NCBI RefSeq assembly: GCF_000264295.1
Contig: NZ_AJXT01000006.1
Span: forward strand, 62,001 to 126,000
Direction: 5' to 3'
Source of the DNA: Rhodanobacter spathiphylli B39
GTDB lineage: Bacteria > Pseudomonadota > Gammaproteobacteria > Xanthomonadales > Rhodanobacteraceae
Length of the DNA stretch: 64,000 bases
In this document: positions 37,685 through 46,153 of the stretch, piece by piece
Numbering within the stretch: position 1 is the stretch's first letter
How the letters are laid out: each line of letters starts with the position of its first letter
Position numbers and translations under genes: made by a program
The notes under the pieces: model-generated
Databases searched by the model: none
What the model saw: the letters and a program-made list of their open reading frames with translations, nothing else
Told to the model about the DNA's origin: nothing

Positions 37685-37863
37685 GGCCAGAAATGGTACC
37701 CGAGCGTCACGGGCCATGCCGAACCAAGACCAGCCGCGCACCCATCCGACCGGGTGATGCAGCCTCGACCGGCACACCGATCGGCACCGCATCGAGCACC
37801 ACGTCTTCGAAGGAGGACGACCAGGGCTTTTCGTTTTCCAACGAACGTCGCCGGTGCAACGCC

Positions 37864-38373
37864 TCAGCGCTTCTTCCCGCCGAAACCGGGAATGGCCGTG
37901 GCCTGTTGCATCCACGCGGCGATCTGGCGTTCGTCGAGTTCCTCCACCGACGCGAGATCCACGCCGCGCGAGTCCTTGCCCATCCCGATCGGCTTGACCG
38001 GCGGCACGGGCTGCAGCGAGGTGCCGCGGCCGAAGGTGAGCTTGACGTGGCCGATGAAACCACCGCACGAGAAGCACCAGCCGTCGCCAACGCCGTACCA
38101 CGCCATGCCCCACTTCACCGAGCGCTTCAGGCCCGGCAAGGTCCTGGCCGCCAGGGCATCGACGGATTCGGCGATGCCGCGTTGCGGTTGCGGCAGGCTG
38201 CGGATATAGGCAAAAACCGGCTCGTCTCCGTCTCTGGCCTTCGCCGAGCTCGCGCGGCCAGTCATGGCTGCCAGCAGCTTCGTGGCGACCACGGGCTCCG
38301 CCCTGGCGACCCGGCTGGCCCCGACCTTTGCCACCTTCTCACTTGTCTTCCCGGCGTCGACTGCGCGTGTCAT
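37864..38373 (-). CDS. DUF1801 (YdhG-like) protein
   Basis: A 169-residue protein. A basic, alanine-rich N-terminal tail of about 50 residues is followed by the DUF1801 core: VFAYIRSLPQPQRGIAESVDAL, LKRSVKWGMAWYGVGDGWCFS and GHVKLTFGRGTSLQ. GGGAGG precedes ATG at 38373. It lies 65 bp downstream of the second YCII gene and on the same strand, so it is probably part of the same transcript and of the predicted ECF42 regulon. DUF1801 genes commonly accompany YCII proteins. Function unknown. Confidence 0.87.
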   Translation of the reverse strand: MTRAVDAGKTSEKVAKVGASRVARAEPVVATKLLAAMTGRASSAKARDGDEPVFAYIRSLPQPQRGIAESVDALAARTLPGLKRSVKWGMAWYGVGDGWCFSCGGFIGHVKLTFGRGTSLQPVPPVKPIGMGKDSRGVDLASVEELDERQIAAWMQQATAIPGFGGKKR

Positions 38374-38438
38374 TTCATGCCTCCCACAACAAGAAAGAAC
38401 CGGGGCGTGGTGGTCCCGTCCGTCGTGCTTCATCCGGG

Positions 38439-38783
38439 CTACGACTTGAACCGGCGAACTTCCTGGGGCCAGCCGCAGGCTTCGGCCAGCTTGCCGGCCC
38501 ATCGCCTCGCCGCGGCCTCGTCGGCCACGTCGATCGCGGCGAATCCGCCCAGAAATTGCGGATTCCGCACGTAGGGCCCGTCGCTGAATCTCAGCGTGCC
38601 GCCGGTCGCATCCGCGGTGAAGGCCGCGTCCGGATCCTCCTCCAGCCCCCCCGCATACAGGTAGACTCCGGCCGCCTTCATTTCCTCCACCACCGCCCTG
38701 GCCAACGGACCGCGCGTCGCGAACCACGCTTCGGAATGCTCGCCGACCCACGCCTGGTTGAAGTAGATCAGGTATTCGCTCAT
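38439..38783 (-). CDS. second YCII/DGPF-domain protein
   Basis: A 114-residue YCII-family protein with MSEYLIYFNQAWVGEHSEAW at the start and the signature TLRFSDGPYVRNPQFLGGFAAIDV. GGAAGG precedes the ATG. It is a paralogue of the YCII protein at 35428 with limited identity. The TGTCGA-N17-CGTC element 45 bases upstream of the start predicts control by the sigma factor at 35776. It heads a likely operon with the DUF1801 gene. Confidence 0.92.
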   Translation of the reverse strand: MSEYLIYFNQAWVGEHSEAWFATRGPLARAVVEEMKAAGVYLYAGGLEEDPDAAFTADATGGTLRFSDGPYVRNPQFLGGFAAIDVADEAAARRWAGKLAEACGWPQEVRRFKS

Positions 38784-38827
38784 GCCATGCCTTCCGGTTG
38801 CGCAGCCGCGGCTGCCTTCCTGTTCAC

Positions 38828-38854
38828 GACGAACAGGAGCTGGCCATTTCGACA
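38828..38854 (-). promoter_or_regulatory. candidate ECF promoter of the second YCII gene
   Basis: Read on the minus strand: TGTCGA (38854-38849), 17 bases, CGTC (38831-38828), 45 bases before the start codon at 38783. It has exact spacing identity with the elements at 35349 and 23677. Confidence 0.62.
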
Positions 38855-38870
38855 ACGCGGCGACACGTTG

Positions 38871-39779
38871 TCAGCGGTCGCCTGGGCCACTTCCCTTCCT
38901 CGCCATCCGGCCCAGGTGCAGCTGCGCCTGCTCCATCACGGCTTGCCGCAACCGGGTCAGCGCTGCCGACGGCGCGCCGGGAGCGGTGTGCAGGCACAGC
39001 TCCACGCCCGGCAGCGGCGGCAGGCCATGCTGCTGGCCCAGGCGCATCAGCGTGGACGGAAGATCGGCGGCCGTGCGCACGGTGATGCCCAGCCCCGCGG
39101 CCACGCCCGCCCACAGGCTGTGCAGGCTGGCGGTGACGAAGGCCGGCCGCCAAGCAATGCCAGCCCGATCCAGCGCAGCCGTGCCGGCCTGGCGGAAGAA
39201 GCACGGCGGCTGATAGAGCGCCAGGTCCAGCACGCGGTCGGGCCGCACGAGCTTGCCCGTGCCTTTCGGCCCGATCCAGCTCATCGGCAGCATGGCCAGG
39301 TGTTCGGCGTCCGCGCGAGCGCCCTGGTTCATGGCCAGCACCAGGTCGAGCTCGCCGTGATCGAGTCGTTCGAGCAGCCGCCGGTTGGGTTCGACCAGCA
39401 CGTCCACGCGCACCGCCGGATAGGCCTTGCGGAACTGGCCCAGCGCCGCCGGCAACCATGACTCGGCAAAATCGCCCGGCAGGCCGAAACGCACCGTGCC
39501 CTCGATCGCCGCACCGCGGACTGCATGCACGGCCTCGTCGTTGAGCTCCAGGATGCGCCGCGCGTAGGCGTGCACCCGGTCGCCCGCCTCGGTCAGCGCC
39601 ACGCGGCGGCCCTGCTTGCGGAACAGCGGTTCGCCCAACTGCGCCTCCAGCTTCCGCATCTGCTGACTGATCGCCGAGGGCGAGCGGCCAACCCGCTCCG
39701 CGGCACGCGCCAGACCGCCCAGGCGTTGAATCGCCACCAGGCTGCGCAGCGCATCCATGTCGAGGTTGGGGAGCGACAT
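38871..39779 (-). CDS. LysR-family regulator
   Basis: A 302-residue LysR protein: winged helix LRSLVAIQRLGGLARAAERVGRSPSAISQQMRKLE in the first 65 residues, then the two-lobed effector domain (GTVRFGLPGDFAESWLPAAL onwards). ATG at 39779 is used; ATG at 39755 is an alternative. It is divergent from the lipocalin-like gene at 39886, and an inverted repeat lies between the two starts. Effector unknown. Confidence 0.92.
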   Translation of the reverse strand: MSLPNLDMDALRSLVAIQRLGGLARAAERVGRSPSAISQQMRKLEAQLGEPLFRKQGRRVALTEAGDRVHAYARRILELNDEAVHAVRGAAIEGTVRFGLPGDFAESWLPAALGQFRKAYPAVRVDVLVEPNRRLLERLDHGELDLVLAMNQGARADAEHLAMLPMSWIGPKGTGKLVRPDRVLDLALYQPPCFFRQAGTAALDRAGIAWRPAFVTASLHSLWAGVAAGLGITVRTAADLPSTLMRLGQQHGLPPLPGVELCLHTAPGAPSAALTRLRQAVMEQAQLHLGRMARKGSGPGDR

Positions 39780-39787
39780 CGGTAAGC

Positions 39788-39812
39788 AATTCGAAAGTGT
39801 CGACCTCGAATT
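39788..39812. promoter_or_regulatory. inverted repeat, probable LysR binding site
   Basis: AATTCGA (39788-39794) and TCGAATT (39806-39812) are perfect inverted arms around 11 bases, the T-N11-A spacing typical of LysR boxes. It starts 9 bases from the LysR start and lies upstream of the divergent lipocalin-like gene. Confidence 0.55.
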
Positions 39813-39885
39813 ATTCGCTTTTTCCACGGACTTTCAAATCCTACGATCGGTGCGGCCTCCCCCCGATTCGACAGAGGAAAACCCC

Positions 39886-40404
39886 ATGAACCCGCACCGC
39901 AGCCTCTCCCGTCTTGCCGCCATCGCCTGCCTGCTGCCCGGCCTGGCCTGCTCCGCCGGCACGCCGGCAATCGACACCCATGACGAAATCTCGCTGGCCG
40001 GAACCTGGACCCTGGTGGCGGCCGACGTGCTGCATCCGGATGGCTCGCGCTCGCGCGACTACGGCGATGCGCCGAAAGGCCTGCTGCTGATCGACCACGC
40101 GGGGCATTACTCGCTGCAGCTCTACCGCAGCGACCGCCCCCGCTTTGCCGACCCGAGCAAGGCCAGGGCGACCGCGCAGGAATACCAGGCAGCCGTGATG
40201 GGCTCGAGCACGCACTACGGCACGGTCGCGGTCGAACCGGACCATCACCTGGTCTTCCACATCGAAGGCGCCTCCTTTCCCAACTGGGAGGGACAGCAGC
40301 AGAGCCGCAGCTTCGAGTTGCGCGGCGACACGCTCAGCTACCGGGTGCCGCCGCGTCCGGACGGCGACGTGCCCATCTCGGTCTGGCGACGCATCGGCGA
40401 CTGA
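39886..40404 (+). CDS. lipocalin-like exported protein
   Basis: A 172-residue protein with a signal peptide ending in LPGLACSAG (a lipobox-like cysteine makes a lipoprotein possible). The mature part follows the lipocalin_5 pattern: SLAGTWTLVAADVLHPDGS, GLLLIDHAGHYSLQLYRSDRP, YGTVAVEPDHHLVFHIEGAS and SYRVPP. GAGGAAAA precedes ATG. Relatives are small beta-barrels of unknown ligand. Probable target of the divergent LysR. Confidence 0.82.
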   Translation: MNPHRSLSRLAAIACLLPGLACSAGTPAIDTHDEISLAGTWTLVAADVLHPDGSRSRDYGDAPKGLLLIDHAGHYSLQLYRSDRPRFADPSKARATAQEYQAAVMGSSTHYGTVAVEPDHHLVFHIEGASFPNWEGQQQSRSFELRGDTLSYRVPPRPDGDVPISVWRRIGD

Positions 40405-40482
40405 GCCGCACGACAACACCAGTCACCGGCAGCTACGGAGTTGTTCCCGGCGGCATGCTGTTCCGTCTTGTCATGCGGACTT

Positions 40483-42564
40483 TCACACCGCCAGGCCCGG
40501 ATCGCCCTCCACCACCGTCTGCCGCATCCGCGGACGCTCGCCGGCCTGCCACAACGGCACTTCGTGGCGGATGCGATAGCGCAGCGGCCCGCCGTCCGGG
40601 TTCGGGTTGCGCTCGATCGGGCGCGGGATGCAGACGAAGTCGGTGGCCATCGTGCTGGCGTCGACGCGGATGGTCGCGTAGCCGTGGCCGCCCATGTCGA
40701 CGAAGGCGAGGTGCGGGGCCAGCTCGGGATTGCTGACGGCGTGCGCCTTCTTGAGGTCGCCGCTCCTGGCGAACTCCAGCGCCGAGCGCACGCCGTGATG
40801 CATCAGCAGGTTGACGGTGGCCTGCGTGGGTCCGTTGCCCGGATTGGCGACATACAACGGACGCAGCGGATCGTCCTTTTTCAGGTTGTGCTCGGAGGCT
40901 TCGAGCATCCCCGGTGAAATCAGCGAACCGCCCACGAAGGTGACGCCCACCGGCTCGAACGCGGCGGGCGGCAGGGCCTTGGCCGCGTAGCCGGCCCAGA
41001 AGCTGTGGCGGTCGCCGGAGACGATGGCGAAGCCAGTGATGCCGGAGTCGCGCACGGCATCGAAGATCTCCGCGCGTTCGTGGTACGCGCCGCCCCAGTC
41101 GCTGGTGGCCATCACGGCATAACCTTCGCCGGACCACGCGCCGAGTGCGGGCGGAAGGTGCTGCGGGTCCACGCGCCAGTCGGGCGTGCCCAGCGAATTG
41201 CCCCAGATCTTCCAGGTGGCTTGCGCGCCGCGCAGGCGATCGAGGAACCAGGCCTTCTGCTTCGCGCCCAACAGGGTTTGCGCGGACTCATGGACGCGGT
41301 AGTTGGCCACGCGCTTGCCGCGGAAGGACAGCTCCGCGGGCGGATGGCCGTCGGCGTAGTCGCGGCCGCCGTCGAGCTGCATCGCCAGTTCCTCCGGCAC
41401 CCAGCCCAGCTGGTCGCCTTCGAACAGCGGGTTGATTTCGTCGCGCGACCCCGGGTCGCGCGAGCGGAAGCTGTGCTGGTCGGTGAGGATCAGGTCGATG
41501 TGCCGGCCCCAGCGCAGGGCGCGGTATACGATCAGGCTGTTGATGGCAGCGAGGTTGTTGGCTTCGCGCCCCAGTCCGTCGTCGTCGAACTCGGTAACCA
41601 GGGTATCGACGACGTGCGGCGCGGCGAAGCTGTCCAGGCTGGCGCCGGGCGCCGCAACGCGCGCGGGCTGGTATTCGAACCAGGCCTGGTTGGCGGCGAC
41701 CTTGAGCGTCTGCGCAGGCACCCAGCCTTCCGTGCCGGGGAACTCCTGGATCGACTGCCAACCCTGCCAGGAGAATTCGTGGTTGTCCCACACCGCCACG
41801 AACGGCCAGCGCGCACGCGCATCCTGCAGGTCCGGGTCCTGCAGGTAGCCGTGGTAGAGGGCGCGGTAATCCTCCAGCGAGGCCGGCACCCAGTAACGGT
41901 TGTTGGCGACCGTCTTGCCTGTCGGGTAGTGCACCGGGAACGTGATGCGGCGGTCGTAGCGATGGCCGTTCCTGACCTGGTCGGGGTATTGCACGACCTC
42001 GTAGACGAAGTCGCCCAGGTGCAGCACGAAACCGATGCGGTCCTCGGGCGCGGCGCGCTCGTCTTCGAAGATCATGCGCCGGTAGGCATTCAGCGCGCCC
42101 TCGCAGACGTCCTGGCAACTGACGAAGGCGAAGCGCGCCGGCCGTGCATCGTCGGGCGCGGGGGCCGTGATCGTGCGGCCGATGCGGCTGCCGTTGCCCT
42201 CCTCGTCCACGAAGCGATACCAGTATTCGCGGGCCGACGGCAGCTGGCCAACCAGCACCCGGCAGGTCCAGTCGGATGCGGCCGACACCCGCGCCGCCGT
42301 GGTCGCGATCACCTTCGTGAAGTCCGTGTCTTGCGCCACCTCGACCCGCAACGTGGCGCTGGTGCGCCCATCCGCATACGGGCGCCGCGTCCACAGCAGG
42401 ACGCTGTTGTCATCCGGATCGCCGGAGGCGACGCCTTGCGGATACACCTCCCGCCGCTCGCGCCAGCCGCTCGACGAAGGACGCAACGGCGTGCAACCCA
42501 GGGCCAGCGCCGCGCCCAGCGTGGCGGAAAGCTTCAGGAACTGTCGGCGGTCCATGGTCGGCAT
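40483..42564 (-). CDS. phoD: PhoD-family alkaline phosphatase/phosphodiesterase, Tat-exported
   Basis: A 693-residue protein with a Tat signal (MDRRQFLKLSATLGAALAL). An N-terminal fibronectin-like domain (YPQGVASGDPDDNSVLLWTR) precedes the metallophosphoesterase core: FAFVSCQDVCEGA (metal-binding Cys and Asp), VLHLGDFVYEV, FVAVWDNHEFSWQGW, and GFAIVSGDRHSFWAGYAAK. These match the Fe-Ca site of PhoD enzymes. It cleaves phosphomono- and diesters outside the cytoplasm. GGGGGAGA lies upstream of the ATG. No Pho box was recognised, so phosphate control is not shown. Confidence 0.93.
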   Translation of the reverse strand: MPTMDRRQFLKLSATLGAALALGCTPLRPSSSGWRERREVYPQGVASGDPDDNSVLLWTRRPYADGRTSATLRVEVAQDTDFTKVIATTAARVSAASDWTCRVLVGQLPSAREYWYRFVDEEGNGSRIGRTITAPAPDDARPARFAFVSCQDVCEGALNAYRRMIFEDERAAPEDRIGFVLHLGDFVYEVVQYPDQVRNGHRYDRRITFPVHYPTGKTVANNRYWVPASLEDYRALYHGYLQDPDLQDARARWPFVAVWDNHEFSWQGWQSIQEFPGTEGWVPAQTLKVAANQAWFEYQPARVAAPGASLDSFAAPHVVDTLVTEFDDDGLGREANNLAAINSLIVYRALRWGRHIDLILTDQHSFRSRDPGSRDEINPLFEGDQLGWVPEELAMQLDGGRDYADGHPPAELSFRGKRVANYRVHESAQTLLGAKQKAWFLDRLRGAQATWKIWGNSLGTPDWRVDPQHLPPALGAWSGEGYAVMATSDWGGAYHERAEIFDAVRDSGITGFAIVSGDRHSFWAGYAAKALPPAAFEPVGVTFVGGSLISPGMLEASEHNLKKDDPLRPLYVANPGNGPTQATVNLLMHHGVRSALEFARSGDLKKAHAVSNPELAPHLAFVDMGGHGYATIRVDASTMATDFVCIPRPIERNPNPDGGPLRYRIRHEVPLWQAGERPRMRQTVVEGDPGLAV

Positions 42565-42697
42565 GACGTCTCTCCCCCGCAGAGGATCGTGGTGGTCGGT
42601 GCGCGGAATGCTGGACCTGACGGCGGGCCGAGGGAGTGTGCCGGAAGTACCGGGAGCCACTGGAGCTCGCCACCACGAACAGGCGGTGGCGAGCAAC

Positions 42698-42718
42698 TTT
42701 CATTGGCCATGTCCCTTC
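42698..42718. repeat. RAYT-tag-like relic
   Basis: TCATTGGCCATGTCCCTTCAG resembles the tag TTAATTGGCCACGTCCCCTTT that follows transposase relic 2 at 54943. It lies between the PhoD start and the deaminase-fold gene stop, suggesting an old insertion here. Confidence 0.35.
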
Positions 42719-42749
42719 AGGTCGGCGTCGCTATTGAAGCCCGCGAGCA

Positions 42750-43553
42750 CTACGCCGGAAAGTATCGATCGACATCCAGCGCCTTGATCCCCGAGGGATG
42801 CGCCTGCGCCTGGTAATTCTCGATCGCGGGGTCGTCGTGGGCGCGGCAATTGAGGTAGCGATAAGACGACGCGACTTTCGGGATCGCCTTGTCGAACACG
42901 CTTTTGCAAACGCTGCATTGCCGCTTGCAACCATACAGCGCCAATGTGCCGCGCACACTGTCGGGTACCCGACTCAAGGCCGCGAGCAGCTTCTGCTCAG
43001 CATGCTCGTTATCCCCCGAACCCACAGTACCTTCGTAGTTGCCAGTGACAAAAACGATGCCCGAGACAGCTGGCGCTGTACCCGTGCCCGGTGGCTGCAA
43101 CGCGTAACCGACGGGCTTCTTGCCGGCAACTGGCAAGGCGCCGAGGGCAAGCGGATAGGCCAGGTCACGCTTGCCCCCGGCATCGTCGAGGCCGGCAAGT
43201 TCGGCGAGCAGAATTTCCGCGGGTGAACCCGGCGGCACGAAAATCTCCTTCGTGCCGAGCTTCATGCGTTTGAAGACGCGTGTCTGGCAGGCCTCGACAT
43301 GCTCGACGAGTGCTTCCGGCGTCCCGATCAGCAGCTTTTCGAGTATGGCTTTCTGCAACACGGTATCGGCATCGTCGTTGTTGGCGACCCACAGCGCATC
43401 GCGCACGAAGAGTATCTGCGTCTCCTGCAGATTGCCGCCGCCACTGATCTTCGGTGCCCCCGGCCCCATCAGATAACGCAGGTCGCCATCCGCCTTGACC
43501 CGTGCGGCAGCGAGGTTGAGGTACAGGGCCACCTGGTTCATTGAGTAAGCCAT
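42750..43553 (-). CDS. putative zinc-dependent deaminase-fold protein
   Basis: A 267-residue protein, no signal peptide. The C-terminal half carries the cytidine/nucleic-acid deaminase signature: HAE at residues 184-186 in DNEHAEQKLLAAL (zinc His plus catalytic Glu) and C213-x2-C216 in CKRQCSVCKSVF (zinc cysteines), at typical distance, with beta strands VSGIVFVTG before and TLALYGC between. The N-terminal 120 residues (MNQVALYLNLAAARVKADGD and following) are unlike known deaminases. Families with this layout include free nucleotide deaminases and bacterial toxin or editing deaminases; the substrate cannot be told. AAAGGA precedes the ATG. It lies 141 bp downstream of the 2H phosphoesterase gene on the same strand. 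Confidence 0.7.
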   Translation of the reverse strand: MAYSMNQVALYLNLAAARVKADGDLRYLMGPGAPKISGGGNLQETQILFVRDALWVANNDDADTVLQKAILEKLLIGTPEALVEHVEACQTRVFKRMKLGTKEIFVPPGSPAEILLAELAGLDDAGGKRDLAYPLALGALPVAGKKPVGYALQPPGTGTAPAVSGIVFVTGNYEGTVGSGDNEHAEQKLLAALSRVPDSVRGTLALYGCKRQCSVCKSVFDKAIPKVASSYRYLNCRAHDDPAIENYQAQAHPSGIKALDVDRYFPA

Positions 43554-43694
43554 GGAAATCCTTTCGATGGTCGAAAATCACGAAACGGCGGTACAGCCCG
43601 TGCAGGAGTATCGAGCAAAAGGCTCGCCGCGGTCGATCAGGATCAACGACAAGGATCCGAACCCGTCACACGACGCAAAACGTCAGGGACCGCG

Positions 43695-44294
43695 TTACTG
43701 CAGAACCCAACGGGCCAGATGCAGATGCTCCGACTTGCCCACGTTGCTGGCAACGAGATCGACCGCTTCGACATGGAAGCTGACGGGTTCGATCGACCGG
43801 CGTTCGGCCGGCAAGCCGTCGCCATAGCCCAGGGTGAGGTGCGGGACGATGGTTCCCCGGCTGGCGGAAAGACCGAACGGCTTTTGTGCATCGGCCAGCG
43901 CGACGCGCAAGCCGTTTACGCTGTTCGTGCTGGATGCATCCGCCAGCGCCACGAGTGCACGGCCGTCGCGCCCAAAGCCGCCCACCAGCACATCAAGGGT
44001 GAGCTCGAATGGCCGGTACGAAAAGCCCTCCGCGGCCAGACCCAGGGCCACTTCCAGCGGCTCTCGCAGCCGCCGGGGCACGCCGGCCTCCGCAACACTG
44101 ACGTGCAATATATCGTCCGGGCGCAACGTGACCGGTGGAACACCGTGCTGGCGGCATGCCTTCTGCCGCCACGCAAGCACTCGTGGCAAATCGTCGGCGG
44201 ATGGATAGAGCGCGAAGAACACGGGCGCGACGTCACGAATGGCGCCAAAGCCGATGGCTTCCGGCTGCAGTGATTCTGGAAAAAGATCGTTCAT
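43695..44294 (-). CDS. 2H phosphoesterase / 2'-5' RNA ligase family (LigT-like)
   Basis: A 199-residue protein with the two catalytic histidine motifs of the 2H superfamily: LHVSVAEAG near residue 65 (HxS) and PHLTLGYGDGL near residue 155 (HxT). AAAGGGAG precedes ATG at 44294. LigT-type enzymes act on 2'-5' linkages or 2',3'-cyclic phosphates in RNA. The next gene downstream on the same strand is the deaminase-fold protein, so a joint role in RNA or nucleotide metabolism is possible but unproven. Confidence 0.88.
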   Translation of the reverse strand: MNDLFPESLQPEAIGFGAIRDVAPVFFALYPSADDLPRVLAWRQKACRQHGVPPVTLRPDDILHVSVAEAGVPRRLREPLEVALGLAAEGFSYRPFELTLDVLVGGFGRDGRALVALADASSTNSVNGLRVALADAQKPFGLSASRGTIVPHLTLGYGDGLPAERRSIEPVSFHVEAVDLVASNVGKSEHLHLARWVLQ

Positions 44295-44394
44295 CCTCAC
44301 TCCCTTTCGCAGCGATCGAGATCCCCTGCCGGGGCTGGCGAGGCGGCACGATCGCTCCGCCGCAGCACGACCAGTCTCGTCGATCGTACTCTCA

Positions 44395-44610
44395 TCAATG
44401 GCCGTCCAAACCATCGCGCAGCGCCTCGGCGAACGCCTGCGGCTGGTCGATCCAGGCGCAGTGCCCGGCATCACGGATGACGCGAAGGCGGATCTGTCCC
44501 GCCTTGGCCAGAGCGGACCACAAGTGGGCCGACGGATCGAGACAGTCGCTGTCGCCCTGGATGACGGTGATCGGCACCGGGTGCGCAGCGATCGACGGAC
44601 GCACGTCCCA
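44395..44610 (-). pseudogene. C-terminal remnant of an alpha/beta hydrolase
   Basis: About 71 residues read like the end of an alpha/beta hydrolase: VPITVIQGDSDCLDPSAHLW (strand with acidic residue) and VIRDAGHCAWIDQPQAFAE with the catalytic-type histidine. Nothing upstream of about 44610 on this strand continues the fold, and the divergent AlkB-type gene begins at 44703. The front 200 or so residues and the nucleophile are missing, so this is a decayed fragment. Confidence 0.7.
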
Positions 44611-44702
44611 GCCGGTTCGTCGGCGCGGCCGACCGATGTCGTCGCCCCCTGCCGCTGCGCGGGAGCCGTTGCCGTCCAGGCGCGTATCGGTAGACTGGGC
44701 CC

Positions 44703-45767
44703 ATGCGTGCAAAAGATGCCGGGTTCCTGCTGGCCTTCTCCACCGCCCTGCTGCCGTGGAGTGCGGTCGCGCTCGTGCGCGGGGGCGTGTCGCCGGAACT
44801 GGCGGCGTGGTTCCCGCTGTTCTTCATCTTCGGAGTGGTGCCGGTGATCGACGCGCTGTGTGGCGACGACTACCGCAACTGGGTCACCGCGGACGAGGCC
44901 ACGCAACTGGAGCACCGCCGCTACTTCCGTATCCTCACCATGCTTGTGCTGCCGCTTTGGCTGGGCACCCTGACGTGGTGCACCTGGCAGTTCCTGCATC
45001 TGCCCATGGGCATCGGCGGCCGGCTCGGCTGGGTGGTCTCCACCGGCGTGATCGGCGGCGTGCTGGCGATCAACCCGGCGCACGAGCTGATCCACAAACC
45101 CGGACGCCTGGAGCCGTTGCTCGGCGGCATCCTGCTGACCAGCGTGGGCTACCAGGGTTTCAAGGTGGAGCATGTCCGCGGCCATCACGTGCACGTGGCG
45201 ACACCGCTCGATTCCTCCTCGGCGCGGCTGGGCGAATCGGTGTATGCGTTCGTGCCGCGGGCGCTGTGGCTGAACGTGCGCAATGCCTGGCGCCTCGAGG
45301 CCACGCGGTTGCGCGGACGCGGCCAGTCGCCATGGTCGGCGCACAACGAGATGGCCCGCTGGAGCCTGCTGTGGCTGGTGTTGCTGGCGGCTTCCGCCGC
45401 GTGGGGCGGCTGGGCCGCCGTGGGGTTCTTCCTGGCCCAGGGCGTGATCGCTGCAGCCACGCTGGAGGTGATCAACTACGTCGAGCACTACGGCTTGTCG
45501 CGACGCGAGCTTGCGCCGGGCCGCTACGAACGCGTGACCCACCGCCATTCGTGGAATGCGCCGCAACGCTATACCAACTGGCTGTTGTTCAACCTGCAGC
45601 GGCACTCCGACCACCACGCCCAGGCCCGGCGGCGCTACCAGGCGCTGCTGCACCATCCGGACAGCCCCCAGCTGCCAGCCGGTTACGCCAGCATGTTCGT
45701 GCTGGCGCTACTGCCGCCGTTGTGGCGCAGGGTGATGGACCATCGCGCCCTGGCGTGCCGGGGCTGA
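44703..45767 (+). CDS. alkB: AlkB-type alkane/xylene monooxygenase (integral membrane di-iron)
   Basis: A 354-residue integral membrane protein with six-helix hydrophobic layout. All four histidine/signature boxes are present: AHELIHK, VEHVRGHHVHVA, NYVEHYGLSR and LQRHSDHHA. These define the AlkB alkane hydroxylase family, with the NYxEHYG signature. It needs rubredoxin and rubredoxin reductase, which are not encoded here. It is a little shorter than the classical 400-residue AlkB. Terminal hydroxylation of alkanes or alkyl chains is expected; the natural substrate is not shown. Confidence 0.9.
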   Translation: MRAKDAGFLLAFSTALLPWSAVALVRGGVSPELAAWFPLFFIFGVVPVIDALCGDDYRNWVTADEATQLEHRRYFRILTMLVLPLWLGTLTWCTWQFLHLPMGIGGRLGWVVSTGVIGGVLAINPAHELIHKPGRLEPLLGGILLTSVGYQGFKVEHVRGHHVHVATPLDSSSARLGESVYAFVPRALWLNVRNAWRLEATRLRGRGQSPWSAHNEMARWSLLWLVLLAASAAWGGWAAVGFFLAQGVIAAATLEVINYVEHYGLSRRELAPGRYERVTHRHSWNAPQRYTNWLLFNLQRHSDHHAQARRRYQALLHHPDSPQLPAGYASMFVLALLPPLWRRVMDHRALACRG

Positions 45768-46153
45768 CAGCCTGCGGCCCCATCCGCAGCCGCGCGACAA
45801 GAAGAACGGGCCACAGGAATGGAAGGAACGAATCGGTCTTGACCCGCCGTGCGCCCTCGCCGGTCGACAAGGCACTGTTGGAAGAGCTGCACGCTCCGCC
45901 GCTGGCTGGTATCGCGCGCGGAGCCTGGGCGCTACCGCGCGGGTGATCGGCCAATATGTCCACGCCGGATCGCCCATGCAGGCGACCGTCGGTCAAATCG
46001 ATACCGCACCGGACCAGGGCACGGGGTCAGCCCGACGGGCTGATGCACCATCGCCCTCTCCGCGACAATGCCGGCGGAGGCAAGTGAAGCCGAACCGTTT
46101 TTGGTGGCACGCACCGGCGAACTTTGCCGGCAGTCAATCATCGGGAGATGGAC
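45768..46153. other. intergenic region, 386 bp, no gene recognised
   Basis: No supported gene. It includes a CAGCCCG-A-CGGGCTG palindrome at 46028-46042 and an ACGGGGTCAG string at 46021 that resembles the tag 2 repeats near 56 kb. Confidence 0.5.

Noticed and set aside
37685-37863. A possible gene remnant between the YdeI and DUF1801 genes
   Set aside because: A stretch reads smoothly on the minus strand but has no recognisable family or start, so it was not annotated.
44135-45946. A 603-codon plus-strand open frame
   Set aside because: It overlaps the AlkB-type gene in a different frame and the 2H phosphoesterase in antisense; both have histidine motifs in the right places.
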